NCBI GenBank assembly: GCA_021234155.1
Contig: JAJEKV010000036.1
Location: 3,533,182-3,597,181, forward strand
Direction: 5' to 3'
DNA from: Isoetes taiwanensis
Lineage: Eukaryota > Streptophyta > Lycopodiopsida > Isoetales > Isoetaceae
DNA: 64,000 nucleotides
The translations under genes were made by a program, and so were the position numbers. The notes under the pieces were generated by a model. That model was not told where the DNA came from, did not search any database, and saw only the letters and a program-made list of their open reading frames with translations. Positions within the stretch are counted from its first letter, which is position 1; each line of letters opens with the position of its first letter. This document shows positions 11,879 to 22,106 of this stretch, piece by piece.

Positions 11879-14340
11879 AGGCGGAAATCAATGCCAAAGG
11901 CGAGGCACTGATAGAGGTATGCACAATGGTAGGGGTCATTATAGCCAACGGGGTACAAAGATGGAGTGGATCAGGGGAATTCACGAGTCAGAATACACAT
12001 GGGAAAAGCATAGTTGATTATGTAATCTCAAATGTCAAAGCAGCGATAGACATTTCAAGCTTCGTTCTGGCAGATTGGCCAACTGGAAAATGGAAGAGCC
12101 GCAGACCCATCCAACTGGCAATAGAGCATGAGGAACAGGCACAAACGGGGGTACCGGACAAGGAAAAGGTCACGAACATGAAAATATACTTCCAGAATAA
12201 ACATGCAGATATCTTCACAGAAGAGGTCAGATCAGAAATGGATAAGTAGGCATGGGAGAAGCATGGAGCAGACGAGAATAGAAACGGGCTGGATGACATA
12301 ATAGTGAAGGTGGTGACAGACATCTTCGGGAAACAAAAAAGATCCAGGAAGAACCAGGCCTCGGTATGGTATGGTGAGGAATGCAGGAAACATAAAAGGA
12401 GAGTCAGAGACCACAAAGGCACGGAAACATATCAAACAAAAAAAGTGGTTTACCTAAGACTGCTGAAATTAAAACGAAATAAAAACTTATTACAGCACCA
12501 ATGGGCTGACAGACATGTTAAAAAAGTAACCCAGGAGGTTCTAGAATGGGAAAAATATGTTGAAAAATTATATAAGACATGGGCCACACCGATGCCAATA
12601 CCCACCCCACCCAGAACAAATAAGTCGTGCTTCCGCATGCAGGAAGTGATGGTAGCACTACAGAAAATGTCTAATAACAAGGCCACCGAGATATTCAATG
12701 GCATAATCAACATAGGGCTACCAGATAGATGGACATACAATAGGGTAACACTCCTGCACAAGGGGGGAGACAGAGACGAACCAGGAAACTACAGGACGAT
12801 AATGGTAAGCTCTATCTTCGCGAAGTGGTTCGGGAAGGTACTGGATAGTAAACTGAAGCACTGGACAGAAATAGAAAAGCTAAGAGCACAAGGGCAAGCA
12901 GGCTTCAGACCTGAACACTCAACCACAGATCATTTGGTAACCCTTTGAATACTAATAGAGTAAAGCAAATCACAAGGAAAGAAGATAATATGCTGCTTCA
13001 TGGATTTCAGAAAAGCATTCGACACCGTCCCAAGGGAAAAGCTGTTGTAGAGATTAGTAGACATGGGGGCCCTAGAAGCTATGGTAGGGTCGATCGCACG
13101 ATTATACCAGAGAGTGTATGCCAAAATGGAACAGGAAGGACAGACAATAGATTGTGACATAGGAGTTAAACAGGGGTGCCCATTATCCCCGACACTATTT
13201 GCTATTTACATTGATGCATTATAAAGCTTCATAGAAGAAAGGCAAGGGGATGCGGACGCCCCCACCCTGGGGGATACTAGGGTACCTATCATGTTGTATG
13301 TGGATGATCTATGCATGATGGCTACCAAAAACAAGGGTATGCACATGTTATTAGGGCTTTAGAGGTCTTCTGTAATAGGACAGGCTGACAGTGAACCTAG
13401 CAAAGATCAAAATAGTCACTTTCGGCACCAAGAGCAGACACATATCCTTCAAGTATATGGGGGCAGAACTGGAAGAATCGGCAGAATACAAATACCTGGG
13501 ATACGATGCATACGGTACAGGCAAATGGTCTAAGGGAACATATGTCAGATTCCAGAATATAAAAAACTTCTGTAACAGGAGCAGAATAATTGACTGGGAT
13601 ATCAAATGCTACTTGTTTAATACAATGGTCGCGTCGACACAACTATATGGATCAGAGGCATGGGGACCCGGCCTATCAGACAAGAAATGGGATAAACAAG
13701 AAGGGATTTTCAGGCAATGGCATAGGCAGGAATTTAGAGTGCGGTCAAACACACCCCTGGTAGTCATGGTATATGAGATGGATCAGAGACCAATGGAGGT
13801 AAGAGCTTGGGAAAGGACCATCAGATATTTGCTGAAAGACAACATTGGAGGACACACTTGAAAATTATCAACAATCGCAATCAGCGAATCGGCCAAATCA
13901 TATATCACAGGAGGTGGTTGAGGGAAGTAGCAGTATGGACCAGAGAGATGGGTTTGAATCTGAGTGACCTAGTAAGCGAAGGGAAATGGAATGAAGATTG
14001 GGCCGACAGAGTGACAAGAGCATGGCTACAAAAACACAGCGGTCCGAAAACACTAGCTGACAGAAGTCTTCAATCCGGACCAATAGATAGGACAACAAAT
14101 GTAAGCCCGCAAAAACCCAGCTAAAAGCTGATGATAACGACGCACCACTGTGCGGCCATGATGCCGATTATAAGCGGGGTGCTGGTATCAATAGAAAATA
14201 AGACAAGCCCTCCAGAAGGGCTACAATATATCAGCATGCAGCACTAATAGCACCTTTTGAGGAGCTCGCCCATGCTACATCAGTCCGGGGGCCTCAGGGC
14301 ACTAGGGACAATACTTCTATTCTATTCTATTCTATTCTTA
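11873..14340 (+). pseudogene. LINE relic, copy B
   Basis: Same order as copy A: endonuclease C-terminus (11873-12130), reverse transcriptase (about 12430-13310) with FMDFRKAFDTVPREKL near 12997, GVKQGCPLSPTLFAIYIDAL near 13164-13223 and YVDDL near 13298, then the connection region with EYKYLGY (about 13482) and the C-terminal region. The longest intact piece is 12304-12948 (214 codons). The endonuclease catalytic end that usually reads SDH-x-P has become SRRP here and SHKP in copy A, so that active site is lost in both. Stops at 12247, 12946 and 13222 match those in copy A. Confidence 0.85.
14313..14340 (+). repeat. (TTCTA)n 3' tail of LINE B
   Basis: CACTAGGGACAATAC is followed by about five uninterrupted TTCTA units, then TTATTCGCAG, the flank shared with copy A. 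This fixes the 3' end of the LINE inside the duplicated segment. Confidence 0.8.
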
Positions 14341-14821
14341 TTCGCAGAAGTACCATTCTGGTGCTGGTGAGCATAAATGGTTGATAATAATGCTAAATCT
14401 ACAGTTGATAGCTCCAGTTGATGTTTAATATGTTATTAGTCATGCATAAATTGAATAATATGATTGATTAGGAATTTATGCATTTGATTGGACTTAATAA
14501 TTTTCTAAATAACATTCACATGCATACTATAATTGATCATTTTTTTTAATTAAATATTGTCATCTTGACGACATTTGAACTCTAAACAATTGGTATTCGC
14601 TACACGAGTCGATGAAGAGAAATGTTCGCGGCGACCTTGGCGTCATAATAATAAATTTCCTCTATTAAATTACATCATATATTTTACTAATGGTAGTAAA
14701 TATTTTATAATAATACGACAAGTGCCATCGTTGCCATGCACTCCCATATTAGTGTATCCTTTTGTAGCTACCACCCATAGGCTCTCGACATGTAGGCTAC
14801 CTACATCGCATGCATGTGTCT

Positions 14822-14888
14822 GTGATGACCATCTTCATATTATACCCATGTGACGACCATATGGGTATAATATGAAGATGGTCTTCAC
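14822..14888. other. Long hairpin in the duplicated flank, copy B
   Basis: GTGATGACCATCTTCATATT continues into ATACCCAT, and pairs with ATGGGTAT followed by AATATGAAGATGGTCTTCAC across a roughly 9-nt loop. The stem is about 29 bp with about one mismatch. It matches the copy A hairpin at 10787-10851. Confidence 0.75.
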
Positions 14889-15141
14889 AGTGTTGAGTGA
14901 CGCATATACTAACCTTGTACATGTCATCTAGGTGACATAATGCGTGATAATGGCGATTATGAGATGCATTATTCATGGCATATAATGTACTGGAACATCA
15001 CAATTGCAGGGCTTGGGCACACATCCTTCTCTCACACATGGTTCACCCCACGCGTAGAGGCAGGAGTGTGTTGCACAACCTATGCCGAAGTTGGTAGAAG
15101 ATTGGCATAAAAGCAGATGTATCGATATAAATCCATAGACT

Positions 15142-15683
15142 TTTATTGAGCACTTTGTATAATGTCTGCAATTGTGGCTAGAATTTGGAGTTTGATTGCG
15201 AAGAATCATCGCCGCGAACTTGGCGAGCACTTGTTTTTGCAGAATGGAGGATATAGTGGAACTTCACATGCTCGGTATGAAGGTACCACAAGGCAGAGCA
15301 TATACTTTCATGCACCATCACAATGTTCTGGTGCCAAAGGATCTGGTGGTCATCTCGCATCATGAAGTCTTTGATGGGTAGTTGCCACTCCCATATCCAG
15401 AGATAAAGATAGGGACACTTGTGAGGTTGTGGGTGCTTTTATTCTCTGGCACAAGAAAGATATTAAAGGTCTATTCGAGGAGACACATGTCGTTTGCACC
15501 CCTCCATCACAGATTAAACGTATCAATTGGCAATGCCAAGAGAATGGTGCCTTTGAAGGTCAAGAGGCCGACACATTGCAGAAGATCTCGAGAGACGAGC
15601 TCACTCTATTGCATGAATGCTGCAATCTGGCTTACGCATCTGGCATCATTATTTTTATAGATCCAAATCATGATGTAGGTGAT
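15142..15683 (+). repeat. Dispersed repeat with decayed coding, copy 1
   Basis: Closely matches 40285-40789 on the same strand. The pieces read as one broken protein: MEDIVELHMLGMKVPQG, then HHNVLVPKDLVVISHHEVFDG, then a frame with GAFILWHKKDIKGLF and a long hydrophilic tail. The arrangement (GxAxxF...hinge...PLPYP...GAFILWHKKDI) resembles the short domain often found with plant En/Spm-type transposon proteins (DUF8039-like), but I cannot confirm that. In-frame stops show it is not functional. Copy 1 keeps about 47 bp that copy 2 has lost. Confidence 0.55.
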
Positions 15684-16248
15684 GTGTCTGCATCGCCCAA
15701 TTGCAGAGAAAGCCCGCATCCACCATCGCTATTGGTGAAAAAAAATGTCCGGTGGAAAATGTTTTACATGCGTAATTAAGCCCGTGAGTGTATTACGTTT
15801 TGATATTTTTCGGCCCGTCGGATTCTCGGGTCGAGAAAAAATATCTTGGCCGGGCCGCCCGGCCTCGGCGATTGCACTTCAGCGGCTCCGGCGCTCTGCC
15901 CAGCCGCCTCGAATTTTTACCGGCCGGAATCTCTCCGGCCAGAAAATTATCTAATACATAATAGCGATTATTAGATTTCATCTCATAATCTTCTTTATCC
16001 ACGTGGATTCGACACGTGGGATTAGGTCCGCGAGAACACGTTAAAACCTAATATAGGGGAGGGTGCCCATGAAGCGCCCACTTAAAGAAATATATTTTAT
16101 TATGATGGACAATTTTTTTTTTAAGTCCTCTTCTTAACATACCATATTGAAGCTTAAGTTCTTAGGTTTCAATTGATCCCACACAACAGAGTTTTCGATA
16201 AATTTGGCGTTGGCTAGGAAGGTTTTAAGTCAGGAGGCTAATTTAACC
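15684..16248. other. No gene; GC-rich island at 15810-15945
   Basis: A short GC-rich island contains GGCCGGGCCGCCCGGCC and CCGGCCGGAATCTCTCCGGCC self-complementary blocks. It stands out from the surrounding AT-rich DNA but has no recognisable gene. It could be a fragment of a GC-rich element. Confidence 0.35.
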
Positions 16249-16250
16249 CC

Positions 16251-16359
16251 AATAGACCACATTTACCCTTCAATGGACCACAAAGTGCCCTTTAATGGAC
16301 CACTAAGTACCTTTCAATGGACCACATGGGACCTCCAATGGACTACATTAGAACCTTCA
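16251..16359. repeat. 22-bp minisatellite, five units
   Basis: Five consecutive units start AATRGACYAC at 16251, 16272, 16294, 16316 and 16338 (approximate). Each is about 22 bp and they differ by several bases. No coding role is seen. Confidence 0.8.
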
Positions 16360-18210
16360 AGAGCCAACTATCTACTTGCGAGGCAACACTAATTATACAT
16401 CAACTTTTTTTTATAGATATATGTCTCACACTATTCTAGAAGCCTGGCATGGCCCTAAATCTCCACCATAAAGGTTTCCAACCTTCATGGTCCAAGGTTA
16501 ACACGGTGTAAACCCAGTTATCTATCTAACGAAGACCTAAGGAATTTGATAAGTGAGAAGTTAACGTGCAGAGTTGATCATCAGTTATGTATTAATGAAC
16601 CTCATTGGAGCTTCTGGACTTTTACTAAAAGCTGTGTTGTATCCTTTACATAACTTGTTTTCATCAACTCGGCAGCCAATTATACAGGTTGCTTGCAGTA
16701 GATTAAGGGTCTCATTTACTTGTGTACTTCTTTGTTGATCCATTCCGTCTCTTCTTATGCTATGCAGATGGTTCATTGCTGTTGCCTTGGTAGTACAGTA
16801 GGACTCCAACTTGTTTGGGTACCTTATGCACTGCACAATATGACACCATGGCTGTCCTTGTGCTGGCACCTTTCTCAAAATGACTTGTTGTTCAAAATGA
16901 TGTCCAGCCCTCAGTGCACACATTGGATGGTAATGAGTCAAAAACACTTGGGACTAGAACAGTCAAGTTTAGAATTCATCTTAACGAGAAGGGCCTGCAC
17001 CTGTTTGCCTACTGCTAGTGCAGCATGAGTGGCACATGTAATGGTGCCTGGCAAAAACCCTTCTGCTTGCACTAGCTGGAAGTTATAAAGGGCGTGCTTT
17101 CCGAACCCATGCTGTGCATATGCTGCAATAATAGAATCCCCTGAAACTAAACTGAGGCATCTGTTGAAGTAGCTTCTAGGCTTCTTCTAACTTCCCATGA
17201 TGTACATATCAAAATCAATCGAATTCCATGTCATAACATTTTGCAAAGGGTTGGTATCAAATACTGTTTTGGCAAATTGAAGAATGCCACATCATGTAGT
17301 GGCATACTACACTTTGCAAAATGTACAAAGGTGAAAAGAAATCATCAAAAGTTGGATACCTGCAAAGGACAGAAATCAGGAAACCAATGTCATATTCAAG
17401 CCAAAAAATAGAATGCAACCAACAAAACAATGCATGAAGCTGTGATGGATCTAACAGAAAAGACTGAAGAAAAACTGAAGAAAAAACATGCAAGGTTGTG
17501 TTGCAAATCTTTCTTGAAGATTAGGAGGTGGATGTACAGTTCCAACCTTGCAAACGTAATATTGGCATAAGATTTCTTGATGTTCTCAATTCAATCTGTA
17601 TGCCCAGTTGTCTAAAGATATATCTCATACATAATATCTCAGCATGTAACAATTAAAATGCATGGGAATAGAAGGTTCAGTTACCTGATTGAGCTATAAA
17701 TCGTCATTTGAGTCTTTATCATTATCCGAATTGGTAAAGAACACTATCTTCAACACTGCTAAAAGCTTCAGCCCCTTGGAAATGTAACAGAAATTTCTTT
17801 ATGCTTGCTTGGGTCATTTCTATCTTTGCCAGGGTCTTACTATTCATTCTACACAAATCTAGTAGCTGTGCCTTAGTCAACTGAGTGTCACTGTGCTCCA
17901 GGTGATTCCACATCAGCAACTAAATCAACCTGACAATTTTTTGAGAACTGGACTACAGAGCAATGAGGATCAATATGTATTTTTTTTATCTGAAGTGATA
18001 TACCAATGATCATGATGCACTGTCGAGGTAATAGATAAAAAGAACAGAGGACTGGATAAACAAGGGCGAAGTACCTATGTTGCGCAAAAGATCAATGATG
18101 AATTGTTGAGATGATAGAGAAAAAAGACAGAGGTCTTCTTAGCAAGTCAGTTGTGGTACGAGTATAGATCAAGAATAACTATTCAGTGTGATGAAGCTGG
18201 TACAAGGAAA
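16360..18210. other. No gene recognised
   Basis: Short frames on both strands (up to 120 codons at 16585-16947 minus) lack domains or splice support. The sequence is ordinary AT-rich DNA. It could include the upstream region of the gene at 18571. Confidence 0.4.
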
Positions 18211-18218
18211 GAACAAGG

Positions 18219-18232
18219 ATATATATATAACC
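18219..18232 (+). promoter_or_regulatory. Possible TATA box of the downstream gene
   Basis: GGATATATATATAACC lies about 340 bases upstream of the ATG at 18571. It is the only strong TATA-like string in the stretch. This assignment is inference; the 5' leader length is unknown. Confidence 0.25.
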
Positions 18233-18570
18233 AGTGTGCTGGAGGAGTACACAAGAAAGCCGGTGTGATGAAGCTATCCTAGAAGAAAAACAAACCTGAT
18301 GGCAACCTTAAGAGGAGCTCCTCTCTGCTGCTCCATCGCATCCATAGCCTACCGGAACCCTGTCGCCAAAATTTGCTCTGTCGCCAAGCGTCGGAGGTCC
18401 AAATGGAGGAAATAGGTGGGCGTAAAAGGGCCAAAGGGTGGGCGAAGGAAGGGCAAAAAATGGGCGTTGGGCGGAAGAAGGGCACCCTCCCCTAAAACGT
18501 TGAACGCAAGAACGCCCAACAAATTGAATCCGGAACGACGAGTCGACGGGTTTGCTTTTTGGCGGCTCCA

Positions 18571-19320
18571 ATGTCGATAGCGGATGATTTCGATTTCGGG
18601 GAATCCGATGTGATGTTGTTGGAAGTAAGTATGCGTATGTCTTCTGAAGGTTTATCAGGTTAACGATTTCTTTTATCATATTCGAGCGTTTGATGCAGCC
18701 AGATGTTGTTTGGTATATGTTTTGAAGTTTTATTAGGTTAACGACTTCTTTATTCATAACTAGCGTGTTTTTGCAGCAAACCCTTGGTTTTCGCCTTAAA
18801 ACGTTTCGCGAGTTTGTAAGTATAGGTTTTGAAGGTTTATTAAGTTAAGAACTTCCTTACTCAGTCTTGAGCTTTTTAAATGCAGATGAAAATAAAGGAC
18901 ACACTTGTAAGTCTTTTTTTTTGAAGGTTTGTAAGGTTAAAAAGAACTTCATTTATACTAGATTTTTTTAGCTTAAGAGAGCCATTGTTGTAAGTTTTTT
19001 CTTTGAGGGTTTATTAGGTTAATGACTTCTTTATTCATACTTGAGTGTTCTAATTGCAGTCAGATGACGAATGCTTTGATTACTATGACAAAATGATGGC
19101 CGAATTTGCCGAAATGGTAAGTTCATTTCGAAGGTTTATTGGGTTAACAACTTCCTTATTCACTCTTGAGATTTTTAAATGCGGGGAGGCTGACAAGAGG
19201 AGGCAGCCTACTATTACACGGTTGGAGACTCATGATTTTGAAGAAGACCTTCGGACTGTGGCGTTATTGGGTATAACCTACCACCATATTTCCAGGGGGA
19301 GCATTATGAGGAGGGATTAA
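18571..19320 (+). CDS. Seven-exon gene with six homologous tiny introns
   Basis: Predicted exons: 18571-18624, 18699-18707, 18777-18815, 18886-18906, 18972-18989, 19060-19116 and 19189-19320. Every exon is a multiple of three, so all six introns are phase 0, and the spliced frame is open from the ATG (context CCAATGTCG) to TAA at 19318. The product is about 109 residues: an acidic N-terminus (MSIADDFDFGESDVMLLE), a short basic middle (QTLGFRLKTFREF) and an acidic stretch (SDDECFDYYDKMMAEFAEM), then a basic-acidic C-terminus ending GSIMRRD. I recognise no domain. Five introns start GTAAGT; the second starts GTTTGG, placed by alignment to the others. The last acceptor is weak: the expected TGCAG reads TGCGG, and AG at 19187-19188 is used in the model. 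If that intron is retained the frame stays open, because it is 72 nt without a stop. The coherent phase across seven pieces argues for a real gene, but expression is unproven. Confidence 0.6.
18625..19188 (+). repeat. Six homologous introns (introner-like)
   Basis: Introns at 18625-18698, 18708-18776, 18816-18885, 18907-18971, 18990-19059 and 19117-19188 (74, 69, 70, 65, 70 and 72 bp). All share, in order, a GT donor, TTTTGAAGG, TTTATTAGGTTAA, a GACTTC block, TTTATTCATACTTGAG and a T-rich end with TGCAG (TTTTAG in the fourth). The similarity covers almost the whole of each intron, far more than splice signals require. GAAG...CTTC inside each copy can form a small stem. The copies differ from each other at many sites, so they are not brand new. 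Confidence 0.8.
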
Positions 19321-19669
19321 AATTGGTATGAATCTTTGCTTTATCAAAGTTTTGGGCAAAGAAGATGGTACATCATTACCTATAGACAATGTTGTTCTTT
19401 GTTATTATTTTGCTTTTAACCTTTTACGTTTCCTCTTGCATCGGAGATTATGTAGGGGGATTGCATTTGCTCCCCCGATTGCTGTTTGTGATGAAAACTC
19501 AAGAATATGCACTGTTTTCGCTTTCGGATTAGGTACCATAGAGCACAAGGTCAGCTGAAAATACGAATCATAGGGTGTATGTTTAAGATACTTTAACCAA
19601 AGAGTGTTTATTTTACAGGGGGTGGAAATAGGAATTAGAGAACGCTGACAACTAGGGTCAACCAGGAGC

Positions 19670-19675
19670 AATAAA
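19670..19675 (+). terminator. Possible polyadenylation signal
   Basis: AATAAA lies 350 bases after the stop of the seven-exon gene, in GGAGCAATAAAGTTAG. It is the nearest canonical hexamer downstream. Assignment to this gene is inference. Confidence 0.3.
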
Positions 19676-19699
19676 GTTAGTGGTTTGTAGCATGTCTAT

Positions 19700-20325
19700 T
19701 ACCAGTTCTGGTATTACGTGGCTTGGGCTTGGCATTGAATATGCATATCAATCATGAGGCTTTAGAGAGCTGAATTGCATATTTTGCCAGCACTGCTGAA
19801 TTATGTAGTCTTGAGGTAGGATCAGAAAGGTATGATTATACATAAATCTGCAGTGATTTTTTTTATTAAATATGGATGGATTATATACTGCTTGCATCTC
19901 CGTTTATCTATGCAATGATATTTTGACATGAGCATGCTAACAGAAGTAAATATAATTAGGTTGTGAATCCTTGCATACATATGATTAGGTATACGTTTTA
20001 GTGTCTTATTGACTTATTGAGTAACGCAGGAAACATGGTCTTGTTATGGCATCTAGCCGTGCAATTAGGCATTTTGTATGATGCCCTGTTAATAAACCTT
20101 TTGCACATGATGTTTAATATACCTAGAAATTGCTGCATGGCTGTACTGGGTATAAGAATAGATTTTGTTATTTATGTGATGATTATTTATGTAGGTTTCA
20201 TGTATTGTTTGCCAGATATGAAAGCCTGTGCATCTACCTGGTAATGGATAGGACTATCAGCATCCATATAATCGTTCTTTAAAAGTGTTCCTGTTTCATT
20301 GCATTGATGAGTCTTCCCACACAAA
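19700..20325. other. No gene recognised
   Basis: AT-rich DNA between the seven-exon gene and the Mutator-like element. Only short frames without domains are present. Confidence 0.4.
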
Positions 20326-21408
20326 AAAATTCAAGGGAAAATTATAAAAATGGCCCTATATTTTGACTTATTTGTCCAAATACCTCGATATTTTTAAGAT
20401 TTATTAAAATGCCCTTAATCTTACTGAATCGTTCTTTCTGCCATAGCCGCCAAGTTTAGTTCCTCATCATCGAGCTCAATTTCATATCTTTTCTTTTTCC
20501 CCTGCCGTCCTCAAACCGACTCTTCAAGTCTTTTGCCCCAATTCCTCCTTTGCAGCCTGAGGACTTTGCATAGTGTTGAGCAAAAGAGGATCTTGTTGAT
20601 TGTTAAGGATTGCGGAAGTAAGAATAAAAAAAGGGACCCTCAAATTGACTCTTCAAGTCTTTTGCCAAATTGTTCTCGTTTTTTTTGTCCCAATTCCTCT
20701 TTTGCAGCCTGAGGACTTTGCTTAGTGTTGAACAAAAGAGGATCTTGTTGATTGTTAAGGATTGCGAAAGTAAGAATAAAAAAGGGAAGGATGGGTACAA
20801 TGTTACGGAAGGGATTTCTTTGCATCTATTCCAACTGCTTTGGGTTCCGTAGCGCAGGATTTTTGTATAAACTCTAGTGGCTTTGCACAGAGGTATATTA
20901 GCCCATCAAAAGTTGCAAGATTCAGCAACCTTTCTTTCGGCAGGGTATGCAAGAGTGCAATGTCTTTGTTTAGAGCAGGGTATATAAAAGTGCAATGTCT
21001 CTGTTTAGAGCAAAGCCCCATCTAATATTCAATGTCAGAATGAGCAGAAAAATTCAGGTTGAATTTGATGGTAAGAATAGAGAGAAAAATTGCAATGGAA
21101 GCCAAGCAAAGATGGAAGGGCAAATTTGGTGGTAAGGAGATTGGCTGTAGTGGCACTGTGATTATAAGGATGGAAGGAATTTGGTGGTAAGAAGATTGGC
21201 TGGGCAAATTTGGTGGTAAGTAGATTGGCTGTAGTGGCACCGTGATTATAAGTAGTCGCCCTACTTGTCCTTCTACGTTTTATTGCATGCACGCCATAGC
21301 TTTTCCATAAAAAGCTGTATAAAATAAGGGCATTTTCACAAATACTAGAAATACAAGGGTATTCTCACAAATATATAGGGGCATTTTTAAAAGTTTTCCA
21401 AAATTCAA
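20326..21408. mobile_element. Mutator-like foldback element with 9-bp TSD
   Basis: The element proper is about 20335-21399. Its left end GGGAAAATTATAAAAATGGC and the following roughly 60 bp (CCCTATATTTTG...AAAATGCCCTTA) match the reverse complement of its right end (TAAGGGCATTTT...GGGGCATTTTTAAAAGTTTTCC). The resulting terminal inverted repeat is about 80 bp and imperfect. Both sides are flanked by AAAATTCAA (20326-20334 and 21400-21408). A 9-bp duplication with long inverted repeats is the signature of Mutator-like elements. The interior (about 0.9 kb) encodes no transposase and is itself built of tandem duplications, so it is non-autonomous. Confidence 0.75.
20518..20789. repeat. Tandem duplication inside the foldback element
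   Basis: A block from GACTCTTCAAGTCTTTTGCC through GTTGATTGTTAAGGATTGCG occurs at about 20518-20627 and again at about 20647-20775. The second copy carries about 23 extra bases (a T-rich insertion near 20670-20690). Further small tandem repeats lie at about 20940-21015 (GTGCAATGTCT-TGTTTAGAGCA twice) and 21120-21257 (TTTGGTGGTAAG-AGATTGGCTG three times). Confidence 0.8.
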
Positions 21409-21560
21409 AGACATAGAAGCTTTCAAGTAAACCTATGCCTACCTAACATCACAAAAAAATTCAAAGACATAGAAGCTTTCAAGTAAGTCTATGTGCATCA
21501 ATTCATAGGACTATCAGCCTAACATCAAAATGCCTACCTAACATCAAAATGCGCACAGAG
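21400..21560. repeat. Short direct repeats beside the foldback element
   Basis: AAATTCAAAGACATAGAAGC and TTTCAAGTAA occur at about 21401 and again at about 21458; CCTACCTAACATCA also recurs. The string ATAGGACTATCAGC occurs at about 20248 left of the element and about 21507 right of it, so the element sits in an already repetitive locus. Confidence 0.6.
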
Positions 21561-21600
21561 TTTGCAAAGCGCAACAGCAAATAATTTAATTTTTATTTTA

Positions 21601-21746
21601 TGGGAAAATTATGAAATTGCTCCTGTATTTTTCCTTATTATGATGACAATGAAGCCGAACATTGTGAGGATAAAGAAATTGATGCTAAAGAAGGTAATGG
21701 TGATAATGAGGATGTGGTTATTGCTATTGTTATAACAGATTGTTAG
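21601..21746 (+). other. Second Mutator-like end plus acidic frame remnant
   Basis: GGGAAAATTATGAAATTGCT at 21601 resembles the terminal repeat of the element at 20335. It is followed by an acidic open frame of about 36 codons ending with TAG near 21746 (a DDNEAEHCEDKE stretch). No partner end was found downstream. It may be a broken element end next to an unrelated exon remnant. Confidence 0.3.
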
Positions 21747-21973
21747 TACTATTACTTAAGAGCATTGTCGTAAAATTATTGTTTTAGTTATTTTATTTTA
21801 TTATGAATATATCTCTAATATATAATTGTAATATGGAGGATAAGGGGGCAGCTTAAAGTTATGTGCTATTGTTATAGAAAGTTAATATTTTTGGTTAGTG
21901 TTGCACACGTGTAAGCTTCTAAAATACGAAGGGGAGGTTAAACCTTTAAGAAGTTGACACCTATGCAGCTCCA

Positions 21974-22067
21974 GAAGTTTCTGGAAAGCTCGGGCTTGAA
22001 GCTTCTTGAAGATTCTGGGAGGTCTTAGGCCGGCTGTTCCAGAAGCTTCCGAATTGTTGTATAAAAG
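21974..22067 (+). promoter_or_regulatory. Heat-shock promoter: three HSEs and a TATA box
   Basis: Heat-shock factor sites are alternating GAA and TTC triplets spaced by two bases. Site 1 (21974-21986) is GAAgtTTCtgGAA. Site 2 (21998-22015) is GAAgcTTCttGAAgaTTC, four perfect units. Site 3 (22037-22053) is TTCcaGAAgcTTCcgAA, three perfect units plus a degenerate one. A TATAAAAG box follows at 22060-22067. The dense array just upstream of the TATA box is the classic layout of plant heat-shock promoters. A further perfect site, TTCTGGAAGCTTC, lies at 22938-22950. Whether it drives the small frame at 22107 is inference. Confidence 0.7.
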
Positions 22068-22106
22068 AGTGAGAAGCGAACAATTCGAACTGATTGGTGG
22101 AGGGAG

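Larger units (their letters stand above)
11027..15040. repeat. 4.1-kb tandem segment, copy B
   Basis: Second head-to-tail copy of the segment at 6851-11026. Similarity runs from GTTGACTTTGTGTC to about 15040 (CTTCTCTCACACATGGT), after which the sequence leaves the repeat. Copy B has shorter versions near 11870 and 12545 (internal deletions relative to A) and its own point changes. Confidence 0.9.

Noticed and set aside
18708-18720. Alternative donor GTATAT at 18713 for intron 2
   Set aside because: It would make exon 2 14 nt and shift the frame into an early stop; aligning the introns places the donor at 18708 and keeps phase 0.
18308-18757. 149-codon minus-strand frame
   Set aside because: It overlaps the first exons of the plus-strand seven-exon gene, whose phase-consistent splice sites are better evidence; the minus frame has no domain.
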